Shown here piece after piece: positions 25,530-31,692 of a DNA stretch of 31,692 nt. Source of the DNA: Candidatus Enterococcus ferrettii (GTDB lineage Bacteria; Bacillota; Bacilli; Lactobacillales; Enterococcaceae); the NCBI RefSeq assembly GCF_017377655.1, contig NZ_JAFREL010000089.1:1-31692 (forward strand), given 5' to 3'. Below the pieces are notes generated by a model that did no database searches, had not been told where the DNA came from, and saw only the letters and a program-made list of their open reading frames with translations. The first letter of the stretch is position 1. The number at the start of each line of letters is the position of its first letter. The position numbers were made by a program, and so were the translations under genes.

Positions 25530-26978
25530 TTAAATCCCTCCTTTAGTAGCTTCGATTAATACATTACTTCCGCTGCGATCCTGCAAGACTTCCAATGGAG
25601 AAATAGCCAGCTCCTCGGATAAGATTTCCACTACTCTTGGTCCACAAAATCCTCCCTGACAGCGACCCATGCCAGCGTTACAGCGTCGTTTGATCCCATC
25701 CAGTGAAGTAGGTGGAATGGGTGAATGCACGGCTGCTTTAATTTCACCCTCAGTAATTGTTTCGCAACGGCAAATTACTCGACCATAGCTGTGCTCTTTT
25801 TTAATCAATTGATTTTTCTCAGAAATACTCAGCTCCTGAAAAACTATTTTTTCGCGAGCAGCTGTACATTGCTTTTTTTGTTTAAAGGACTGGTTCGTTG
25901 ATTTTTCCAGTAATTCAATAGCATATAAAGCAATCGCTGGAGCAGAGGTGAGCCCAGGTGATTTAATGCCGGCTAGATCAATGAATCCAGGCGCAGCTTC
26001 TTGGATGACAAAATCGTTGCTGGTACTGTTGGCCCGAACACCGGAAAAGTTGCGAATTGATTGCCTTAGATTAAGGTCAGGAACAGATTTTCTAGCCAGC
26101 TTAGCTACCTGAGATAATCCAGTAGAAGTATTTCCGGTATCTAGACCCGTCCCCAATTCAGATTTCAAAATGCCATGAGAGTTAGGTCCAACGATCAAAT
26201 TTCCATGAACCGTTGGGCTAATCAGAACTCCTTTGCCAATACTAGACGGGCATTGAAAAATGACGTGATTTACTCTCGTTCCTTCAGATTTATCCAGTAA
26301 ATAATATTCACCACGATTCGGGGTGATTTTGAAATTGGGCTTCGAGATCATGTTGTGCAGATCGTCTGAATGAACGCCAGCGGCATTGAAAATATATTTG
26401 GTTTGATAGACTGCTTGATTGGTTTTGACTTGATAGCCTTCAGCAGTTTGAGTAATCGCCGTGACTTGATTGTTTAGGGCTAATTCCACCCCGTTTTTAA
26501 CCGCTGTTTCAGCCAAAGCTAAGCAAAATTCCCATGGATTGACGATTGCTGCACTAGGAGCGTAAAGAGCACCCACAGCTTCAGAAGAAAGATGCGGTTC
26601 CTTGACCAGCAATTCTTCTTTAGTTAGTAAAGTTAGATTCGGCACCCCATTTTTCACACCGCGGGTATATAATTCTTGAATCGTAGCTAAATCCTCTTCG
26701 GAAAACGCAACAACCAAAGAACCAATCTGGTTATAATGAACCGAAAGCTTTTGACAAAGTTCTTTTGCGTAAGCGGCACCTTCAACATTTAGCTTAGCCA
26801 TCAGGGTACCAGGTTCGGGATCAAAGCCAGCGTGCAAAATAGCACTATTGGCTTTAGTGGCCCCTTGACTGACATCATTTTCTGCTTCTAAAATTAGTAT
26901 TTTTAACTGGTATTTGCTTAATTCATAGGCGGTGGCGGCACCAACAATTCCGCAACCGATGACGATAGCATCATACAT
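25530..26978 (-). CDS. FAD-dependent dehydrogenase with BFD-type [2Fe-2S] domain (GlpA/GlpO-like)
   Basis: 482-aa DAO-family flavoenzyme, most likely a glycerol-3-phosphate dehydrogenase. The FAD-binding motif IGCGIVGAATAYELSK starts at residue 6. The DAO fold extends to about residue 370 with AGVHSDDLHNM and AGIKSPGLTSAPA. The C-terminus is a BFD-like iron-sulfur domain with the four-cysteine pattern CRC...C...C in VICRCETITEGEI and GMGRCQGGFCGP. Related L-2-hydroxyglutarate oxidases lack this last domain. The glpP gene, promoter and antiterminator leader upstream support glycerol-3-phosphate as the substrate. AGGAGGAAAG lies just before the ATG. It heads a three-gene unit with the following flavoprotein and DUF1667 genes. 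Confidence 0.88.
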   Translation of the reverse strand: MYDAIVIGCGIVGAATAYELSKYQLKILILEAENDVSQGATKANSAILHAGFDPEPGTLMAKLNVEGAAYAKELCQKLSVHYNQIGSLVVAFSEEDLATIQELYTRGVKNGVPNLTLLTKEELLVKEPHLSSEAVGALYAPSAAIVNPWEFCLALAETAVKNGVELALNNQVTAITQTAEGYQVKTNQAVYQTKYIFNAAGVHSDDLHNMISKPNFKITPNRGEYYLLDKSEGTRVNHVIFQCPSSIGKGVLISPTVHGNLIVGPNSHGILKSELGTGLDTGNTSTGLSQVAKLARKSVPDLNLRQSIRNFSGVRANSTSNDFVIQEAAPGFIDLAGIKSPGLTSAPAIALYAIELLEKSTNQSFKQKKQCTAAREKIVFQELSISEKNQLIKKEHSYGRVICRCETITEGEIKAAVHSPIPPTSLDGIKRRCNAGMGRCQGGFCGPRVVEILSEELAISPLEVLQDRSGSNVLIEATKGGI

Positions 26979-27015
26979 AATCTTTCCTCCTCGTAACCTT
27001 CAACTAGTAATGCGC

Positions 27016-27076
27016 AAAAAAAGAGTATAGGAAACAAATGCCAAGGATTGTTGGCATTTGCTGCTATACTCTTTTT
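27016..27076 (-). promoter_or_regulatory. GlpP-type antiterminator/terminator leader
   Basis: On the minus strand GAGTATAG (27071-27064) pairs with CTATACTC (27030-27023). Inside it CAAATGCCAA (27060-27051) pairs with TTGGCATTTG (27044-27035), both perfectly, and seven T follow (27022-27016). It lies in the roughly 120-nt leader between the promoter and the dehydrogenase ATG. This is the layout of glpD leaders, where GlpP with glycerol-3-phosphate prevents termination. Confidence 0.85.
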
Positions 27077-27104
27077 GTCTCTAGCAAGTTATTTAGTTAA
27101 CTGT

Positions 27105-27133
27105 ATTATAACACCTTTTATTTGAGACAACAA
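27105..27133 (-). promoter_or_regulatory. Promoter of the glp flavoprotein operon
   Basis: On the minus strand the -35 box TTGTTG (27133-27128) and -10 box TATAAT (27110-27105) are separated by exactly 17 bp. The promoter lies just behind the glpP stop, so the flavoprotein genes have a start of their own. Confidence 0.75.
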
Positions 27134-27136
27134 TCT

Positions 27137-27706
27137 CTAGATAGACCAAACTGAAGCCCTTGTAGAGGATACTGCAAGACTTCCGGCTCCTAAAGCACCC
27201 ATAACATCTTCTTTGTCACGGATTAGTCCGCCAACAATCAAAGGTTTTCGAGATTGTCTGACGAGCTCCTTGATGATTTTTGGCGAAACATTAGGAAGAA
27301 CCTCTACTAAATCAGCTTCTGTCTGTGTCAGCTGCCGTTCAACGTTAACCAATGCAGATGAATCCAATAGGAAGAACCGTTGAATTGCTAACAGCCGATG
27401 TCTTTTTGCTTGGCGGATAATCGCCGGCTTGGTTGAGATGATTCCATCAAAGACAGTACATTTTTTTATGTAGTCAATCGCTGTTTCGTCAGAGGACAGT
27501 CCCTTTACGCGATCCGCATGCAAAATGGCCACCTTGCCGCTTTGTTTAATTTTTTCAGATAGTTCCTGCAGCTGCATTAGGTGAGATTGCAGCACAAATA
27601 GAATCTCAACATCAGTTAACAAAGCTTGAGTCAATTCTGTTTCGTTGTTCACAGCAGCAATTACTGGAGCAAGCTCCAGTTTGTTATACAGTTCATGTGT
27701 ATTCAT
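27137..27706 (-). CDS. glpP: Glycerol-3-phosphate-responsive antiterminator GlpP
   Basis: 189-aa RNA-binding regulator of the GlpP family, with a TIM-barrel-like fold. Recognised by the typical run of motifs: PVIAAVNNETELTQAL, then VEILFVLQSHLMQLQ, GKVAILHADRVKGLSSDE, DGIISTKPAIIRQAKR, and the final GGLIRDKEDVMGALGAGSLAVS. The length agrees with family members. GlpP binds glycerol-3-phosphate and lets RNA polymerase pass the terminator in the leader of glp genes. Exactly such a leader lies 60 bp downstream at 27016-27076, so the regulator sits directly before its target. GGGAG lies about 10 nt before the ATG. No glycerol kinase or facilitator gene is present in the window. Confidence 0.93.
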   Translation of the reverse strand: MNTHELYNKLELAPVIAAVNNETELTQALLTDVEILFVLQSHLMQLQELSEKIKQSGKVAILHADRVKGLSSDETAIDYIKKCTVFDGIISTKPAIIRQAKRHRLLAIQRFFLLDSSALVNVERQLTQTEADLVEVLPNVSPKIIKELVRQSRKPLIVGGLIRDKEDVMGALGAGSLAVSSTRASVWSI

Positions 27707-27858
27707 TTAAGCTTTCTCCCAATCTTAATAAGAATAAAGGTCCCGTAGTAGTTATTTTCATTTTAGCATAAATTATTCGCTGAACCGACTCTCTTCGTTT
27801 GAAGTGAAAATATGAGAGAATGATTAAAAAATCCATGATATTTCCTCTTCTACTATAG

Positions 27859-27880
27859 TATAATCGTAGTAACAACTACG
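27859..27880 (+). promoter_or_regulatory. Promoter and inverted repeat of the ddh gene
   Basis: TATAAT (27859-27864) is followed at once by CGTAGT-AACA-ACTACG (27865-27880), a 6-bp inverted repeat at the transcription start, just before GAGGAG. It could be an operator or a 5' RNA hairpin. No good -35 box is visible. Confidence 0.5.
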
Positions 27881-27892
27881 AGGAGTGATGGA

Positions 27893-28864
27893 ATGACAAA
27901 AGTAGCAATTGTCGGTTATGGAAATTTAGGTCGAGGTGTAGAGCGTTCCTTAAAGCAAAATCCTGATATGGAGTTAGTAGGCGTATTTACCAGACGGTCA
28001 TCTGAAGCCGTTGCAACAGAGGGCGCAACCGCTTATCATATGGATGATCTATTAAGTAAAAAAGCGGAGATTGATGTTTGTATTCTGTGTGGTGGTTCAG
28101 CGACTGATTTGCCAGTACAGACACCAGAAATCACTAAGGCGTTCAACACTATCGACAGCTTTGATACCCATGCCAAGATTCCTGAGCATTTTGCCAATGT
28201 CGACCAAGTGGCGAAAGAGAATCAAACCGTGTCAATTATCTCAACAGGTTGGGATCCGGGCTTGTTTAGCTTGAATCGTTTGTATGCACAAAGTATTTTG
28301 CCGACGGGTGAAACGAATACCTTCTGGGGCAAGGGCGTCAGTCAAGGACACTCAGATGCTTTAAGAAGAATTAAGGGTGTAGCGGATGCGACCCAATATA
28401 CGATTCCGAATAGTGAAGTGATTGAAAAATTGAAGTCTGGCGAAAAGCTGGAATTAACTACTCGGGATAAGCATTTTAGACAATGCTTTGTAGTATTGGA
28501 AGATGGTGCGGATGCAGAAGCAATCAAAGAAGAGATTGTGACGATGCCAAACTATTTCTCTGATTATGACACAGAAGTGAATTTCATTTCTCAAGAGGAA
28601 CTGAATCGTGACCATAAAGCGATGCCTCATGGGGGAACTGTTTTACACACGGGAACCACAGGAGAGAATACCAACCAAGTAATTGAATACACGCTGCAAT
28701 TAGAGAGCAACCCAGAATTTACTGCTAGCGTGCTAGTTGCTTATGCCAGAGCGTGTGTGCGTTTAGCGAAGGAAAAACAATTTGGGGCGTTTACTGTATT
28801 AGATATTGCACCGAAATATTTGTCGCCGCTGGATGATGCAACACTGCGCAAAGAATTACTGTAA
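27893..28864 (+). CDS. ddh: meso-Diaminopimelate D-dehydrogenase
   Basis: 323-aa NADP-dependent enzyme that interconverts tetrahydrodipicolinate plus ammonia and meso-diaminopimelate, the one-step branch of lysine synthesis. The Rossmann motif VAIVGYGNLGRGVE is at the N-terminus. The substrate-binding stretches follow: CGGSATDLPVQTP, IDSFDTHAKIPEH, STGWDPGLFSLNRLYAQ, GVSQGHSDALRRIKGV and the C-terminal MPHGGTVLHTG. The length fits the family. The start has GAGGAGTGATGG in front. It stands alone, with its own promoter and terminator, not inside a dap operon. If the host has L-lysine-type peptidoglycan, as Enterococcus does, the product would serve lysine supply only. Confidence 0.92.
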   Translation: MTKVAIVGYGNLGRGVERSLKQNPDMELVGVFTRRSSEAVATEGATAYHMDDLLSKKAEIDVCILCGGSATDLPVQTPEITKAFNTIDSFDTHAKIPEHFANVDQVAKENQTVSIISTGWDPGLFSLNRLYAQSILPTGETNTFWGKGVSQGHSDALRRIKGVADATQYTIPNSEVIEKLKSGEKLELTTRDKHFRQCFVVLEDGADAEAIKEEIVTMPNYFSDYDTEVNFISQEELNRDHKAMPHGGTVLHTGTTGENTNQVIEYTLQLESNPEFTASVLVAYARACVRLAKEKQFGAFTVLDIAPKYLSPLDDATLRKELL

Positions 28865-29040
28865 GACGTTGAGAGAAATGTTGCAGATAATCGAGAAATC
28901 GATTAGCAAAAGACACTCTCCAAATCAACATTCGCTAGTTGAACAAGAATGATGGCAATAACTAAAATCAACTATGCTAAAAAAGGAGTAAAAGATAAAT
29001 TACTCACTATATTAATCCCAGCAAAATATAATTGATTTAA

Positions 29041-29081
29041 AAAGGTTTAAGTACAGCAATCAAGTGTACTTAAGCCTTTTT
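29041..29081 (+). terminator. Terminator, probably of ddh
   Basis: AAAGGTTTAAGTACA (29041-29055) pairs with TGTACTTAAGCCTTT (29065-29079) with a single mismatch, and ends in a T-run. It lies about 175 bp after the ddh stop. Confidence 0.85.
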
Positions 29082-29176
29082 CTGCTTTTAAGAGTTGAAA
29101 ATAAAGTAGCGGTAGTTCATAAAAAGTGTAAAGCCGCGATTATCATAATAGGAAGTGGTTTACGTCAGAGACATCG

Positions 29177-29226
29177 TTGACATAGGTAGATTATCTATAT
29201 ATACTATAAGTAGACAATCTACCTAT
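29177..29226 (+). promoter_or_regulatory. PadR promoter with 11-bp inverted-repeat operator
   Basis: A perfect -35 TTGACA (29177-29182) and -10 TATACT (29200-29205) are 17 bp apart. ATAGGTAGATT (29182-29192) in the spacer and AATCTACCTAT (29216-29226) at the start of transcription are exact inverted copies. A dimeric regulator bound here would cover the promoter; the adjacent PadR protein is the obvious candidate. Confidence 0.8.
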
Positions 29227-29239
29227 GGAGGTGAAATCA

Positions 29240-29575
29240 ATGATTGATAAAGGCCTAGTATCTGGCAGCACGACTTTGCTGATTTTGAGCTTGCTTTCAG
29301 ACAAAGATATGTACGGATATGAAATGATTGAAACTTTAGCCAAGCGTTCGAAAAATGTCTTTGAGCTAAAAACGGGAACCTTGTATCCTTTACTGCATCA
29401 GCTGGTTAAAGCAGGCAACTTAAACAGCTACGAAAGGGAAGTTAACGGGAAAAAGCGAAAATATTATCAACTTACTGCAGCTGGCCGTCGTTTTTTGGAG
29501 GAGAAAGTAATAGAGTGGGAGACCTATTCCAGCACCATCACCGACATTCTTGGAGGTGTGACTTATGGATACTAA
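29240..29575 (+). CDS. PadR family transcriptional regulator
   Basis: 111-aa winged-helix repressor. Typical PadR sequence: GSTTLLILSLLSDKDMYGYE, then FELKTGTLYPLLHQLVKAG, then GKKRKYYQLTAAGRRFLEEK. The C-terminal helix is short, as in the PadR-s1 group. The start at 29240 is used because GGAGGTGA lies 5-6 nt before it; the ATG at 29225 is in frame, but falls inside the operator and before the ribosome site. The stop overlaps the next gene by 11 bp, the standard arrangement for PadR with a HAAS-domain membrane protein. Autoregulation through the 11-bp inverted repeat upstream is likely. Inducer unknown; PadR-s1 proteins often respond to envelope stress or small lipophilic compounds. Confidence 0.93.
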   Translation: MIDKGLVSGSTTLLILSLLSDKDMYGYEMIETLAKRSKNVFELKTGTLYPLLHQLVKAGNLNSYEREVNGKKRKYYQLTAAGRRFLEEKVIEWETYSSTITDILGGVTYGY

Positions 29576-30323
29576 AAACTATTTAAAAAGGCTGACTAAA
29601 CAAATCAGTGTCGGCAGTGCCAGAGAGGAAATATTAGTAGAATATGCAGCTCATATTGAGGACCACAAGGAAGCTTTGATCGATCAAGGATTGAGTGAAG
29701 AAGAAGCTGAGCTGGAGGTATTAAAGCAGTTAGGAGATCCCGTTGTGACTGGCCGACAATTAAATAAGGTGCATCGCCGTGGGATTGAATGGCGTATGAC
29801 TGGCTATTTTTTGATTTGTGCCTTACTGATCAACGTGGTGCCTTACTTTTTTGGCTATGGTCGTACTAGTGCATCGGCACCAAATTTTATTTTGTATGGA
29901 ATTGCAGGGATAATTGCCTGCGCAGGATTTTTGATTTCCTTTATGGAAAAATATACCGATTCGGCTTTGTTTTATGCTTGGGGTGAAAACTGGGATGGCG
30001 GAGGCATTACGAATAGCGGCTTCGTTTTAGCAATAGCAGTTTTTCCGTTTACAGGATCTCTTCAACAGAAGCTCTTTTGTATTTTTTTGTTGGCAGGTTT
30101 GCTTACTTTGCAGCGTTACGTGATTGTGCTCGTCAAGGATCGTAAAGAGAAGCAGCTGCTTTGGGAAATCGGTGTGGCTGTTACTGACATTTCCTATAAA
30201 GGACTAGGTATAATTGCTGGAAAAAAACTGCGCTTAAAAAGCCAAGGAATGTTGATAAAGAAAGATACGCCGTTTATGGTGATCGGGCTAGAAGGGTTTC
30301 GACCGATTGCAGTGGCTATTTGA
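29565..30323 (+). CDS. HAAS-domain (DUF1700-like) membrane protein
   Basis: 252-aa membrane protein. The N-terminal 70 residues form the HAAS/permease-prefix helical domain (SAREEILVEYAAHIEDHKEA, then LSEEEAELEVLKQLGDP). Then follow about four hydrophobic segments (residues about 80-190: FLICALLINVVPYFFGYG, FILYGIAGIIACAGFLISFM and others). The C-terminus is a soluble tail of about 50 residues. HAAS domains accompany PadR regulators and are thought to help in sensing and sending a signal to or from the repressor. GGAGGTG lies just before the ATG, inside the PadR coding region. A strong terminator follows, so the unit is only these two genes. Confidence 0.85.
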   Translation: MDTKNYLKRLTKQISVGSAREEILVEYAAHIEDHKEALIDQGLSEEEAELEVLKQLGDPVVTGRQLNKVHRRGIEWRMTGYFLICALLINVVPYFFGYGRTSASAPNFILYGIAGIIACAGFLISFMEKYTDSALFYAWGENWDGGGITNSGFVLAIAVFPFTGSLQQKLFCIFLLAGLLTLQRYVIVLVKDRKEKQLLWEIGVAVTDISYKGLGIIAGKKLRLKSQGMLIKKDTPFMVIGLEGFRPIAVAI

Positions 30324-30327
30324 GGAG

Positions 30328-30360
30328 ACAGACTGTTCATTAAAAGGACAGTCTGTTTTT
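30328..30360 (+). terminator. Terminator of the PadR/HAAS operon
   Basis: ACAGACTGT (30328-30336) pairs perfectly with ACAGTCTGT (30348-30356) and a T-run follows, 5 bp after the stop. Confidence 0.9.
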
Positions 30361-30539
30361 GATCTATAAACATAAAATTTAACAGATTTTCGGATGAGTG
30401 GTAGGGTTAAAATGTGGCTGGTAATCAGTACGGTTGCCTTAAGCATAAAATGTTTTTAGGAAATTCCCTTCGATTCTAAGGGGAAAAGATAGCTTTGCCA
30501 AAAAGAACCAACCACTATTACTAAAGGAGGAATTTGCAG

Positions 30540-31379
30540 ATGACAGCACCAATGATTACATTGAATGATGGGAATAAATTGCCAGCTTTAGGCTTAGGTA
30601 CAGTAGCAATTCGTGGAGACCACGGAACCAACCAGATTGTCGCAGCGATCCAAAGTGGTTATCGTCTGATCGATTCTTCAACGAATTATGATAATGAAGG
30701 TATCGTGGGAGAAGCGATTCGTCGTTCAGGTGTTCCGCGAGCTGAGCTTTTTGTGACTTCTAAATTACCAGGGAAATATCATGCCTATGAGGATGCTTTG
30801 ATGATGATTCAAGAATCTTTGCGTCGGATGGGTTTGGAATACTTTGATTTATATTTGATTCACTGGCCTCTGCCAAAACGAGATCATTATGTAGAAGCTT
30901 GGCAAGCCTTGATTACAGCACAAGAAATGGGATTGATTCGTTCGATTGGCGTTTCTAATTTTGAGCCTGACCACTTAGATCGGATTATTGAAGAAACGGG
31001 TGTAACGCCGGCAGTCAATCAAATTGAACTCCATCCTTATTGGGTTCAAGAAGAACGATTGGCTGAAAACAAGCGCCGAGGAATCGTGACAGAGGCGTGG
31101 AGTCCTTTAGGTCGTGGTACGGTTTCATTGGAAGAAGATATCCTGAAAAAGCTGGCTGACCAATACGATAAAACTCCTGCTCAAATTGTGATTCGCTGGC
31201 ATTTAGATCGTGGAATTTTACCAGTAGTAAAATCCAGCAATCCGCAACGGCAGCGAGATAATCTGTCTGTATTTGATTTCCATTTAACGGAAGATGAAAT
31301 TGCTTCAATTAATCAGCTGAACAAATCAGATGGCCGTGTAGACGGACAAGACCCAAATGAGTATGAAGAGTTTGACTAA
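30540..31379 (+). CDS. Aldo/keto reductase
   Basis: 279-aa NADPH-dependent oxidoreductase with an (alpha/beta)8 barrel, similar to the AKR5-type enzymes (2,5-diketo-D-gluconate reductase/YvgN group). The catalytic tetrad is complete: D45 and Y50 in LIDSSTNYDNE, K75 in TSKLP and H108 in LIHWPLP. The cofactor-binding end is IRWHLDRGILPVVKSSN. The ATG at 30540 lies 9 nt after AAAGGAGG; the in-frame TTG at 30534 is too close to it. It is monocistronic and followed by a terminator. The substrate cannot be told: members reduce many aldehydes, including methylglyoxal. Confidence 0.93.
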   Translation: MTAPMITLNDGNKLPALGLGTVAIRGDHGTNQIVAAIQSGYRLIDSSTNYDNEGIVGEAIRRSGVPRAELFVTSKLPGKYHAYEDALMMIQESLRRMGLEYFDLYLIHWPLPKRDHYVEAWQALITAQEMGLIRSIGVSNFEPDHLDRIIEETGVTPAVNQIELHPYWVQEERLAENKRRGIVTEAWSPLGRGTVSLEEDILKKLADQYDKTPAQIVIRWHLDRGILPVVKSSNPQRQRDNLSVFDFHLTEDEIASINQLNKSDGRVDGQDPNEYEEFD

Positions 31380-31692
31380 AACTAGATAGAATTGGAAATT
31401 ACTGAACTAAGCGTCTGCTGACAGCTTATGGTTCAGTAATTTTTTTGTTTAAGTCTCAAATAATTGAGAAAATACATAAAAAAACACTCGTTATTATTCA
31501 GAGCACCTTTGATAGAAAGTGTTGTTTGTAATCGGATTAATGGTAATTTACGGAAGAGAACCAAACTATAAATAAAATGTTTGTCGTTGTTTTTGATCAA
31601 TGATATTATTTTAATTCGAATGCTTAAAAGTAGAAAATAACCCTTAGACTAAATAAAGTTGTTGAAAAAGTAAGTTTTATATCATAAAATAA
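31380..31692. other. Terminal non-coding stretch
   Basis: No gene recognised. It has the reductase terminator (31396-31446), a small hairpin TCTCAA-ATAA-TTGAGA (31453-31468) and very AT-rich DNA from about 31540 to the end, which could be the promoter region of a gene outside the window. Confidence 0.5.
31396..31446 (+). terminator. Terminator of the aldo/keto reductase gene
   Basis: AAATTACTGAAC (31396-31407) pairs with GTTCAGTAATTT (31431-31442), a second inner stem TAAGC/GCTTA stacks on it, and a run of T follows to 31446. Confidence 0.9.

Larger units (their letters stand above)
28865..29239. other. Intergenic region between ddh and the PadR gene
   Basis: 375 bp with no gene seen. It contains the ddh terminator (29041-29081) and the PadR promoter/operator (29177-29226). 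The stretch 28865-29040 holds nothing I can interpret; an AAAAGGAGTAAAAG near 28981 has no frame behind it. Confidence 0.55.

Overview
The window looks like a chromosomal segment of a low-GC Gram-positive of the order Lactobacillales, most likely Enterococcus or a close relative. Supporting this are strong AGGAGG ribosome binding sites, an Mga-type regulator, a PcsB/SagA-like coiled-coil plus CHAP secreted protein, a GlpP antitermination system and a BglF-type PTS. The genus is an inference; there is no rRNA or tRNA in the window.

Region 1 (1-4800) is a beta-glucoside locus: an RpiR-family regulator, a GH1 6-phospho-beta-glucosidase and an EIIBCA PTS permease, followed by about 500 bp of hairpin-rich non-coding DNA. 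Region 2 (4820-9270) holds a secreted protein with an Ig-like domain and a sortase-like catalytic domain, an Mga-like regulator (true start a GTG at 7403), a class II Fic enzyme and a DUF1456 protein.

Region 3 (9660-19310) is the accessory part and the most interesting. First comes a two-gene operon: a zinc-ribbon / TerB-like / glycine-rich membrane protein, and a 537-aa multi-pass protein of a family I cannot name. Next is a GyrI-like pseudogene broken by five in-frame stops. Then comes a divergent unit: a WYL regulator on the minus strand against two paralogous 89-aa Mor-like HTH proteins on the plus strand. These lead into three tightly coupled zinc-ribbon genes: a zinc ribbon-TM-serine hydrolase, a zinc ribbon-PrsW intramembrane protease, and a membrane protein with three C-terminal ribbons. 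A TmrB-like P-loop protein ends the unit. Nearly identical double-CxxC N-termini on otherwise unrelated enzymes suggest a shared envelope-associated sensing or proteolysis system, which I believe is undescribed.

Region 4 (19600-23800) has the CHAP secreted hydrolase, with a palindrome in its promoter, then a DinB-family protein, a TruA paralogue and a CPBP intramembrane protease. Region 5 (23900-27710, minus strand) is a glycerol-3-phosphate type flavoprotein operon: glpP, then a promoter and a terminator leader, then a GlpO/GlpA-like dehydrogenase with a BFD-type iron-sulfur domain, a second flavoprotein and a DUF1667 protein. Region 6 (27890-31450) contains meso-diaminopimelate dehydrogenase, a PadR / HAAS-domain membrane protein pair under a visible operator, and an aldo/keto reductase. 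The last 250 bp hold no recognisable gene.

Several gene starts given here are shorter than the longest open frame, because a better ribosome binding site and family alignment support an internal start. The reasons are stated in each entry. Family assignments rest on motifs read by eye; no database search was run.
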